64,000 bases of DNA. Source: Stenocarpella maydis (taxonomy: Eukaryota > Ascomycota > Sordariomycetes > Diaporthales > Diaporthaceae). The stretch's first letter is position 1. Each line of letters begins with the position of its first letter. The DNA lies in NCBI GenBank assembly GCA_002270565.1, contig NQMI01000083.1, positions 124,001 through 188,000 of the forward strand. Direction: 5' to 3'. The notes beneath the pieces are model-generated. The model saw only the letters and a program-made list of their open reading frames with translations. It searched no databases and was not told the DNA's origin. Position numbers and translations under genes: made by a program. Positions 45,991 through 55,508 of the stretch are shown here, piece after piece.

Positions 45991-47997
45991 ATGTTCGCGC
46001 AAGACACCAAGCGCCTCACTTACACCTACGACCATGAGGTCCTCCATATCGAGCCATGGGGGCCTAACGCCTTTCGCGTCCGCTCGACCAAGTGCGACGC
46101 CATGCCCGCAGAAGACTGGGCACTTGATGAGCCCGTCCCCGAGGCCAGTCCTGAAATCAAAATCAGCGATGACCAAGCAACCATCACCAACGGGCAGATC
46201 CGGGCCAGGATCTCCCGCCGCGGCAAGATCACGATGCACAACGCCGTGACAGGCGAGCTCATACTAGAGGAGTACTCGCGCACGCGGGTTGACGTGCAGG
46301 ACCCCAAGGCGTCGGCGCTAGACGTAGACGCCCGGGAGTTCAAGCCCATCATCGGCGGGGACTACGCGCTGACCCTGCGGCTCGAGTCCGTGTCGAAGAA
46401 GGAGAAGCTGTATGGCATGGGCCAGTACCAGCAGCCGTTTTTGGACCTGAAGGGGACGGACCTGGAGCTGGCGCACCGCAACAGCCAGGCCAGCGTGCCG
46501 TTCCTCCTCAGCAGCTTGAGATATGGCCTGCTGTGGAATAACCCCAGCATTGGGAGGGCGGTCCTAGGCACCAACATCATGTCCTTCTCTGCGTCGAGCA
46601 CCAAGGCGCTGGACTACTGGATCGTGGTGGAAGATACCCCGAGGCGGATCGTCGAGGCCTATTGCAACGTGACGGGCAAGCCCCCCATGATGCCCGAGTA
46701 CGGCCTCGGTTTCTGGCAGAGCAAGCTGCGGTACCAGACGCAGGAGGAGACGCTGCAGGTGGCAAGGGAGTACAAGCGGCGCAACCTGCCCCTGGACGTC
46801 CTCGTGATCGACTTCTTCCACTGGCGCGCACAGGGCGAATGGTCGTTCGATAAGAACTACTGGCCTGACCCACAGGCAATGTGCGACGAGCTGCGGTCCC
46901 TGGGGGTCGAGCCGATGGTCTCTGTCTGGCCCACGGTCGAGCCGGACAGCGAGAACTGGGGCGAGATGCTGGAGAAGGGCCTGCTGATCCGCAGCGAGCG
47001 CGGCTTCAGGCACGCCATGGACTTCCAGGCCGACACGACGCACTTCGACGCGACCAGCCCCGCGGCGCGCAGGTACGTCTGGGCCAAGGCCGCCCGGAAC
47101 TACGGGCAGTACGGGATCCGGCTGTTCTGGCTCGACGAGGCGGAGCCCGAGTACGGCAAGTACGACTTCGACAACTGGCGGTACCACCTGGGGCCGTCGC
47201 TCGCGGTCGGCAACATGTTCCCGCGCAACTACTCGCAGGCCTTCTACGAGGGCGCCACCGCCGCGGACGGGAGCGGGAGCTTCCACGGCCGCGAGCCCAA
47301 CAGGGTCAACCTCGTCCGGTGCGCGTGGGCGGGCTCGCAGAAGTTCGGCGCGCTCGTCTGGAGTGGCGACATCGCGAGCAGCTGGGGCAGCCTGCGCAAC
47401 CAGCTCGCCGCGGGGCTCAACATGGGCATTGCCGGCATCTCGCACTGGACGACTGACATCGGCGGCTTCCACGGCGGCGACCCCCAGGACGAGGGGTTCC
47501 GGGAGCTGCTTGTGAGGTGGTTCCAGTGGGGGGTCTTCCTCCCGGTGTTCCGCCTCCACGGCGACAGGTACCCGAGCAGGCCTCCGCTCTCCAACAGCGG
47601 TGGTGGGAAGTGCCCGTCTGGCGCAGACAACGAGGTCTGGTCGTACGGGGAGAAGGTGGGCGCGGTCCTCGAGCGATATCTCAGGCTGAGGGAGACGCTG
47701 AGAGACTATGTCAGGGGCTTGATGGCCGAGGCAAGCGAGACCGGTGCGCCCTTGATCAGAGCCCTGTTCTTGGAGTTCCCCAAGGATGCTCAGGCCTGGG
47801 AGGTGGAGGACGAGTACATGTTTGGCGGGAAATACCTTGTTGCTCCCATCCTGTACCCAGGCTTGACCAAGAGGAAGGTCTACTTTCCGGCCGGGGCAAG
47901 GTGGAAGGAATTAGAGGGAGACAAGGTGTTCGGAGGCGGTGCAACATCCGAGGTGGATGCACCGCTGGAGAGGTTACCCGTTTTCGAAAGGGTATGA
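45991..47997 (+). CDS. Intracellular GH31 alpha-glycosidase (alpha-xylosidase or alpha-glucosidase)
   Basis: Glycoside hydrolase family 31, 668 residues, intronless, no signal peptide, so probably cytosolic. It releases alpha-linked xylose or glucose from the non-reducing end of oligosaccharides. An N-terminal beta-sandwich (about 1-240, including YGMGQYQQPFLDL) leads to the (beta/alpha)8 barrel from MMPEYGLGFWQSKLRYQTQ. Further cues are LPLDVLVIDFFHW, the catalytic nucleophile Asp382 in LFWLDEAEPEYG, the acid/base Asp460 in VWSGDIASSWGSLRNQ, and FQWGVFLPVFRLHGDR. The WLDEAEPE version suggests alpha-xylosidase-type enzymes more than starch alpha-glucosidases, but this is a judgement. ATG 45991 is the first in frame. 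No introns and high GC at third positions would fit a bacterial origin, without proving it. Confidence 0.9.
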   Translation: MFAQDTKRLTYTYDHEVLHIEPWGPNAFRVRSTKCDAMPAEDWALDEPVPEASPEIKISDDQATITNGQIRARISRRGKITMHNAVTGELILEEYSRTRVDVQDPKASALDVDAREFKPIIGGDYALTLRLESVSKKEKLYGMGQYQQPFLDLKGTDLELAHRNSQASVPFLLSSLRYGLLWNNPSIGRAVLGTNIMSFSASSTKALDYWIVVEDTPRRIVEAYCNVTGKPPMMPEYGLGFWQSKLRYQTQEETLQVAREYKRRNLPLDVLVIDFFHWRAQGEWSFDKNYWPDPQAMCDELRSLGVEPMVSVWPTVEPDSENWGEMLEKGLLIRSERGFRHAMDFQADTTHFDATSPAARRYVWAKAARNYGQYGIRLFWLDEAEPEYGKYDFDNWRYHLGPSLAVGNMFPRNYSQAFYEGATAADGSGSFHGREPNRVNLVRCAWAGSQKFGALVWSGDIASSWGSLRNQLAAGLNMGIAGISHWTTDIGGFHGGDPQDEGFRELLVRWFQWGVFLPVFRLHGDRYPSRPPLSNSGGGKCPSGADNEVWSYGEKVGAVLERYLRLRETLRDYVRGLMAEASETGAPLIRALFLEFPKDAQAWEVEDEYMFGGKYLVAPILYPGLTKRKVYFPAGARWKELEGDKVFGGGATSEVDAPLERLPVFERV

Positions 47998-49203
47998 GTG
48001 AAGTCCAATATGTATCAACGAGACTGAGCTCTCACACCACTGACTTAGTATCGGTACCGTTTACGTATCTTGCCCTCACACTACTCGAACCGTCTGAGTT
48101 GGCAGAGGAAAAAGTCCCCCTTGCGCTTAGGCTACACTTTTAAGCTTGCCCAACTCACTTGATTCCGCCATGTCTTGTATTCCCTACCCTGCATCTCACT
48201 CTGAATCTCGACTTCCCCCCTTCGCAATCACTTCTTTTCCCTTGCTCACACACACATCTCTCCTTTGGCGCTCATCCTACCCACGATCCACTCCTATATA
48301 TTCCAATCCGTCGTGCTCCCGTTTTCACTTGCAGACTATTCCTACGAGCAGCGACAGCAGATTCCGACAACTCCAGAGGTAAGATCAGACATCGAGAACA
48401 GTTGGCGTAATTTAATGCGGCATCTTTTCTTCGTAGCCCTCATCGCCTCACTCACAGCATGAAGTCCTAATAACTAATCTCTTAATTCCATAGTTGGTTA
48501 GTTGCCATTGAGACCTATTAGTTAGTAGATACTACCAAATAAAACCATAATTAATGGTTACTAATAGACGCTGGCTAGCATATTTCCCTCCTCTTTTTTT
48601 CCTTAATTAAACCCAAAACCGTACAGAGACGGCTTATAGCGCGTAGCAGGTTCATGAAATTGCCTGGGACACCCTTGAGAAGCGCTCTATTGAGATGTGA
48701 GGCCCGTCGGCCTCGAGACCCCTAGGGTAAGCAGGCCGCCGCCCCGTCAGCGTCGCCCGGGGCGCCGCCGCGCGAAGCAGTAAGTAACCGGACCGGTGAC
48801 GTGTGACGCACTCATGAAGAGCATCTGATTAGGGTCGCCATACTATTCAAATTTCTATTGGAAGGCTTTGGGTCCTTGATGTGGACAATAACAGCGCCCG
48901 AGTGACAGCCTCACAGCATTCTACCTTCCCGTCTCGGCTCTGATGATCAGTGAATCAATCCCATAGACCCCGCAGAACTCCACGCCGATCGCTAATCTCC
49001 CAAAAATTGTATGCTGATAATGAGACCCTGAAAAGCCCTGCGGGTGTACTCGAGTTCAAAAAAAAAAAGTGCAAGCCAACGATCTGTTGCTGTTCCGAAG
49101 CCGACTCCAAGATGCATCAAATAGCCTCCTCACAGCACGCCGTCCTCGAGGCAGGCAGCCCATCAAGCCCGATTACCGTAAAATAACCCCCCCCCCCTTG
49201 GGA
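47998..49203. other. Intergenic, partly AT-rich
   Basis: No gene supported. An AT-rich segment at about 48460-48620 is followed by a short very GC-rich island (48690-48790). Both contrast with the surroundings and may be repeat or insertion relics. The right end lies downstream of the minus-strand membrane protein. Confidence 0.5.
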
Positions 49204-51104
49204 TCAGTTCTCATTCTGCCGCTGTTCCGCCTGCTTCCCCATGAGGGGTGGCCCCAGAGACACATAGCCGGGCAAGGGCGGTGTGTCGAGGTCGGCCCTC
49301 GCAGCCGCCGCAGTCTGTCCGACCGCCGTCGTCGGCAGCCCAAAGTACCCGTGCATGGAATCCGTGGCCGGGGCCGCGGCCGCGGCCGACTCGTCGATGC
49401 TGCCGAGGCGCTGCTCGGGCGCCGTCGAGCTGTCGCTCCTCGCCCTCCCGGCGGGCCCGCCCTGGTCCATGGGGCTGACCGCACTGCTCCCCCTCCGGCG
49501 TCCCGCATGCGCCAGCGGTGGTTTGTTGACCGTCGTGGTTGACACGGGCGAGACGGCGCTGGCGGCTCTCCTCCGGTGGCCCTTGGCCCCGCGGGGCCCG
49601 CTGCCCTCCGTCTCCGTGTCCGACCCGGGCAGCTCGGGGACGAAGCCGCCCTCGTTGCTCAGCTCTACCACCGGGGGCCCGATGAGCGGGGAGCCGAGGC
49701 CCTGCTGGGATGCGAGCTCGTCGCTGCCTGCGGATAGCTCGCTGGCGTTGCTGTGGTTGCGGCCGTGGCGGCCGTATATAAAACGATGGTAGCTGAACTG
49801 GGACGAGGCCTCACTGGCCCGTCTTGCACTGCGGCCTCCGGGCTGGTTGTGCACCTGGGGCGGTAGGTTGAAGTATTCTCGGTGGTTGTCCCCGCCGTCA
49901 GAATCAACGCTCGGCGTACGCCAATGCTGCCCAACAACTGAGCTGCTGTATCCGCTGGGCTGGCTGGGCGCGTCGGACCCGCTTCGTGACCTGCCGTTGG
50001 CTGGTTGTGGGTGTTGCTGTCCTCTGGGTGACGCAACGCTTGACGATACCATCAGAGGATCGCAGTCCATTGCATCGATCAAGGATGGGGTCGGTGCGAA
50101 TCGTGTGACGCTGACATGCGTTGCTGACTTCTTTTCCCCGGTGTGACGGGTCCCAGAGCCGGATGTTGTTTCTCGCCGGGATTCGACCGCATGCTTGGTC
50201 TTGTTCAATCGCTTCACGAGAAAAAATGCGACCGCTAAGAAGATGACCAGCACGGCTGCTGCGCCGCCGACAATGCCACCAATTGCGCCGTTTGAGAGGC
50301 CGCTGCCGCCGCCACCTCCCCCGGACGATCCGTCGCCTTCAGTGGCGTCCTGCTTCGGGGTGGTCGACGGGAAGATTTTGGCGACAACATCGGCGGCGGT
50401 GTCAGACGAGTCCGGAGTTGGTGTGAAGACCGAGGTTGAGGTGATTGTTGTTATTGAACCACCCTGGATGGTTGGAACGACGACAACAGTTGTTGATGGC
50501 GAGGCATTATAGCAAACAGCAGTACCGCATACCATACCACTCTGGCAACATCCACCCCCCAGAGAGGCTGCGCAGAGCGTGTACCCAGTCCCGCACGTCT
50601 GCGAGTAAGTGGCACCGGCAGGTGGGCTGCATGCCTGGTTGGCACCACACACGAGGCCTGAATGCAGGTACGGTTTGTTAGTCAACAGACGGACGAGAGG
50701 GAGAGTGCAACCTTGGACATGATTCCCAACGTTGCAGGTGAGGACGAACCTTGGGGACAGCAGCCACCGCCGGAGTCTAGGGGGCACGCATAATACGAAG
50801 CCTGTCCGGCACAGGTCGAAACGGCTGCGCTCGTAGCATAGCACGAGTCCCTGGCGCAAGCATAGTTGTTCGGACAGCAGTTGCCTCCCAGCGAGGACGG
50901 ACACAGAGAGTAGTTTGTCGGGCACTGATCCTTTGCACGCCTCTCGAGTCGGGGGTCCTGAGCTAGGTGGTCCTCGGTGATCTTGACCTTGTAGACCTTG
51001 TGAATAAGTTCACGCCTCCCGTCGCCTTGAAACATGGCTGCGGCGTGCCAGGGCAGAAGCAGCAATGTGCAGGGGGCCCACGACCGCGCCCCACGAGCTT
51101 TCAT
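49204..51104 (-). CDS. Cysteine-repeat single-pass membrane protein
   Basis: Two exons, 50750-51104 and 49204-50657 (intron donor GTTCGT, CTAAC branch, acceptor TTCAG), give 602 residues. Start at ATG 51104 gives a signal-like N-terminus (WAPCTLLLLPWHAAA). The outer region holds three related Cys modules: CPTNYSLCPSSLGGNCC, ASYYACPLDSGGGCC and CGTGYTLCAASLGGGCC, each followed by a further pair of Cys. A Thr/Ser-rich stretch and poly-Gly follow, then a transmembrane helix at about 242-266 (GAIGGIVGGAAAVLVIFLAV) and a basic stop-transfer sequence. The cytoplasmic tail is about 330 residues, Ser/Pro-rich and low complexity. The architecture is that of a fungal surface protein or wall sensor. I know no function for it; the repeat resembles a knottin or chitin-binding Cys pattern only loosely. 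Confidence 0.85.
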
Positions 51105-54061
51105 ACTGCTGGTTGCCGTGCGTGTGCGCGTCTCGGCTGCCCTACCGGGCTTCCTCCTCGGCGATCCGTCGAGCGTGGCCTTCTCCGGGTGGTGCGTGCA
51201 GGTGCGGCGCAATCATGAGCCGGTATGCGGCAGCACCAGAAGTGGAAGTCTCATGAGCAAGCCCGTGTCGGAGCAGTGAACGGGGTTGTGAGGGAGAAAA
51301 AACGCGCCAGGTGTAGGTGCACAGAGCGAGAATGAGAGCTGAGCAGGCAAGGGCCGGTTCTATCGGGCAGTAGGGCAAAATGGAGGGGGGGGGGAGGGAA
51401 TCAGGCGCCCCGGGACGGGCTGTAACAGGAAGGACAGCTAAAATATTCTTTTCTCACTCTGTGCACTCTGTGGGGGGAGGGTTGGATGCGTGGGAGCAGA
51501 ACCACCCTCATCCATGGGATGTGTGCGCGGCTGTTGCTGGTGGCTGAGCTGTCGGTCCGTAGGTAGGCTCTGCGCCGCAGACCTGCAGGTAACTAGACTC
51601 CCTCCCGTCCAGCCGATTGCACGATAACCCTCCGCCGCAATCCACTTCTGCGAACACGTCTTTCAGATGACGGGTGCGCACAGCCGAGATGCAAGAAGCC
51701 TGAGGGTGTGATAAGCATGCGGTGTCTTAGATGCCAGGGGCTCTGACAGACCAACTGAGAGGAAAGAGGGAGCGAGAGACTGAGAGAGAGACTGAGAGAG
51801 TGTGTGTGTTGTGTGGGGCGGTAGCACGTATGTTTCTAATCTGAGCCGATGTGATGGAACGCTCTGAAGGGCTGAACTGGGGGGTATATTAGCTAGAGTA
51901 AAGAGATCAGAGACAAGGATCAGACAGAGCAGAAAATGTCGGTCGGGCGTCACGGCAAAGGGAAAAATGCCATGGGTAAGCAGCGGCTGAGAAGATGCTG
52001 ATGTCCCAGACATGTGGTAGCAGGAAGTCAGGATGGGCCGTATCCTGGGGGGCCATGCTGCCCTGCGCATCCGGGAGCAGACGGTTCCGATCTGGACACC
52101 GCAGCGGCGATGGCCGAGTTACCGAATCCTGCTGCCTTGCAAGCCGGGCCCTGCGCTTCGTGCATCCTGATGTCAGGCGACGGTGTGGGTGTGTAGTGTA
52201 TCGTGGGATGCGCCGACCGAAGGATGTTCCCACGCCAGCGAGGGACCAACAGGATCTACCTGACAGGTCGTCGTGCCCAATCAGGAATCGGGGCCGGGCA
52301 AGGTCATCCGTCTTGGCCGCCATGATTGGCGCTAGACGGGACCATCCTGCAGAGGTGGTTGAGCACCACTACCAAAAGAGACAGTTTGTCAGTCACTCTG
52401 CGCGAGGTATGATGCGCGCGAGTCTGACATGCATATCTACCGGCAAACATGTCTCGTGGACCTGTCTTCCCCTCTTGGTGAGACGGATCGAATCGACGCG
52501 AGTGCCGGTTATTGTGGCTTACCGCTAAAGAGCCTCTAGATATTGCCCTGCAGTCGATGGCACAAGGCCACCAATGCCGTTCCGGCTGGCCTGAGCCCAT
52601 GTTGGTATAGGCTGAGCACCCGTGCTTATAACTTGCTGCACAGCGAGTCAACTCTGCATCGCCAAGAGCGGCCATCCGTACAGTCTGCATTGCTTTGAGA
52701 ATGTGAATAATAAGCCATTGATGCGTTGTATGCATCTTCAGCAGAGGTCCCATTGGCAAGGTTCCGAGGAGCCTCACCTCCGGGGCCTCCCGGTGGGAAG
52801 TGTTAACGTCTTATCAGAAGGGGGGGGGGGTTCTGAGGTCTGCGAGAGAAGGCAAAAGAAAGAAGAAAAAGTTGTTCCCGGCAAGCTGGTCGGTCGGCGC
52901 AACGTTTCGCTCGGGTAGCAATCGCCGAGTGGAGGGCCGGGGTATCTGGGGTGATTGACGACATACCCACTACGGCATGTCTGTCTGGTGTGCGGCTCAC
53001 CGGGCCAAAGTACGTATTCAACTGCCACAAGGAAGTTGATGCGATGTTTGTGCTGATCCAGGCACGTGCATATGTTTGCCATCCCCTTTCTCGCCTCTTA
53101 ATCTCGCCAAGACTCGTCTTTCCGGACAAGCCCACGGATTTCGAGACACATGTCCTATGGTAACTGCTCGAGGCCCGTGCCTGCAGTGCTCGGTGGACGA
53201 AAGCGGTCGGTAGTCTCACGGCTTCCGGTGGGAGTAAAAGGAGAGGATATCACTTGCAGTGTGCATGCTGTGCTGTACACGTGCGACGACCACTCTTGCA
53301 GCAGGGGCGAACGCGAACTGCTGTGGTGCTGGCATTGCTCGTTGCCCTCGTATCCCCTCCTCGTGAGTCCCAGGCCTCCACACACACCCACCACAGCCTG
53401 ACCCCTACCACTCAGCACCTGTGCATTGTGCACACCAAAGTGCACCTGCCGGAAGGGGCCCTTCTCCGAGCAACCCAGCTAACCACCTGGCTGGCACCAA
53501 CGCCCAACGCCGACATTCCTACGCGCTTCACAGTCATGCATTCCGGGCGGCGCACAAGTTCACTTCTGAGGGCCTAAGCGGCGGCTTCGAGGTGCCTCTA
53601 CGGCGTGGCCTCATCATGCGAGATCCCGGAGATCGTGGGCTTGGGCCAGAAATAGCTCCTCCGTAGCGCCGCCGCCGGCAAACCGCACAGTGCCACCGTC
53701 GTATATCAGCATGGGTGGTTTTGGGAATAGCGTCCTCTGGAGTTGGGGTTCGTGGACTGATTTCCCCGGATTCTAGGCACTCGTACTCGCTCGTTTTCCC
53801 CTCGTGCCCAGGAGACTCTCCCGCCCTCCCCCCAGGCCTGCAATAAGCTAAGCCTCCACTTCACCCGCCGGATGCAACGATGGGATTAACTAAACTCCAC
53901 ATATGGTGATCCTGATGGACCCACAAGCAGGAGAGAAGGAAGGGTATGAGAGGCATGATTTTCATTAAATTGTGCCCTGTGAAGGAGCATATTTGATGCG
54001 GCGTGGGTGTTTTTCGGGGGAAAAAAAAAAATTTGCACAAACAACGTCAAAACCTTATGTG
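51105..54061. other. Intergenic, no gene seen
   Basis: About 3 kb without a supported gene. The first ~800 bp, including GAGA and GT tracts at about 51770-51815, are likely promoter and 5' leader of the membrane protein. Frames at 51907-52323 and 52304-52777 (minus) show no family motifs. Confidence 0.5.
54021..54031 (-). terminator. Candidate RNA polymerase III terminator
   Basis: Eleven T on the minus strand, 30 nt beyond the 3' end of tRNA-Ser. A TTTT about 15 nt downstream of the tRNA may act first. Confidence 0.55.
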
Positions 54062-54171
54062 CGACGGCTATCGGATTTGAACCGATGCCTCCGAAGAGAG
54101 TAGATCACCCTAATACCAGACCTACGTCCTAGTATTCGAGTCTACCGCCTTAACCACTCGGCCAAACCGCC
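54062..54171 (-). tRNA. tRNA-Ser(CGA) with intron
   Basis: The minus strand folds as a serine tRNA. The acceptor stem is GGCGGTT with AGCCGTC, the D arm is GCCGAGTGGTTAAGGC, and the anticodon stem is GTAGA with TCTAC. Loop CTCGAA gives anticodon CGA, which reads UCG. There is a long variable arm (CTCTTCGGAGG), a T arm with GGTTCAAATCC, and discriminator G, as expected for tRNA-Ser. The pairing requires an intron of about 29 nt just 3' of position 37, the canonical nuclear location. CCA is not encoded. Confidence 0.93.
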
Positions 54172-55508
54172 TTGTTCCGACTGTCTCAATATAAATCCAT
54201 GTTCCCTCTCTGTCTTGATGACAAGCGGGAACGTGGTTGTATGTTGGGATTGCAAGTGCTGTTCTGCCAGGCAAGAGACCCATCAATTATACACATGCAT
54301 AGTAGTGAAGCCGAAAATAATGCTTGCATATGGGCTATCAGAATTCATAAATAAGTCTTGGCATTAGCAGCTTTATTCCACAGTCCATGGGGGTTTCCTG
54401 CTGCAGAGCAAGCCGTCCTACATATGCACCAAGATCAAGAGTGGTCAGCAGAGACGGGTGAGTGCTTCACAACAGATGCTCAAGGCCGGCTTGACCCCAG
54501 CCCAGTTTAATATTGTGGCTTGATGCTGATAATATCTATCCCTCTCACCACAGGGGTCCTCTTGACGGAGATTGTTCTGCAACGCCCCTACCGGAATGGT
54601 GTGGGTGGTGATGGAGCTGTCGATACTGGGACACCTGAGATCACAACGGGCGAATGGCCCGGCCGGGGGCAGGCCCAACCCCGCATCGTTCATCCTCTCC
54701 ACTTCCAAGCCTCCAGGTCCATCAATTAGGTGGCGAGGCCGACTCGAGCTTAACCCAGAACGGGGCAAGATCAGGTCCACCTCCGGCTTGCCGTGACCTC
54801 GTTCGCAGGACCAGGGGAGATCTGGAGGGACGCAGTGATGGCACAGGTTGGGGGAGCCCACGAGCCCGGCAAGCTGGCTAACGGTGCCGCAAGTAACACC
54901 CAGGCGGACCTTGCCCGTAACGGGTGTGGGCGGGCAGGGGAAGCCGTACAAGAGAGAGTCCAGACGCCATCGTGACTGGATTCCAAAAGTATGGCTTGTG
55001 ACCAGTTGACCGCTCCGGATCCGATCTCAACCTTCTCCTTTCTCATGTCGTGTCGTCCTCATGCCCTCCTTATGCCGTCCTCCTTCTCCCCCTGATTTGC
55101 CCTCATCCCCCCCCAGAGCAGGACCGTACCACCATCCCCGGCGACGTTGACGACCCTACCGACAGACCCATCGAGAGTACCTTGGGATCGCCACCATCCC
55201 CCGGAATCCCCAGACCCCAGAGTTTCTGCCACCGTCCCCTTCCTTGTCCGTGACTCCAATTTCTCAGATCCACGACTCGTCCGCCCCCGCAGCCCGAGCC
55301 TTAAAGTTCGAGCAAGGCGCGTCAGCAACAATCAGAACTGCGCCCACCGCCATCTCGAGTTGCCGTCCGCCAGGCGATTGGTGTTTTCAAAACCATGAGC
55401 CATAGTTAAATTTGTTCGATCGTGGGAAAACATAAAACCAAAAAGCCTGGGAACATCTGGATATTTCAGGGGCTGGAAGAAGTCGACAGATTTGGGTGCC
55501 GAGACAAG
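54172..55508. other. Intergenic, no gene seen
   Basis: No gene supported. The right end is the upstream region of the Zn2Cys6 regulator at 55509, with CT-rich sequence at about 55040-55130. Confidence 0.5.

Noticed and set aside
46564..47559. 331-codon minus-strand frame within the GH31 gene
   Set aside because: Antisense shadow of GC-rich coding sequence, an Arg/Pro/Val-biased translation with no homology cues.
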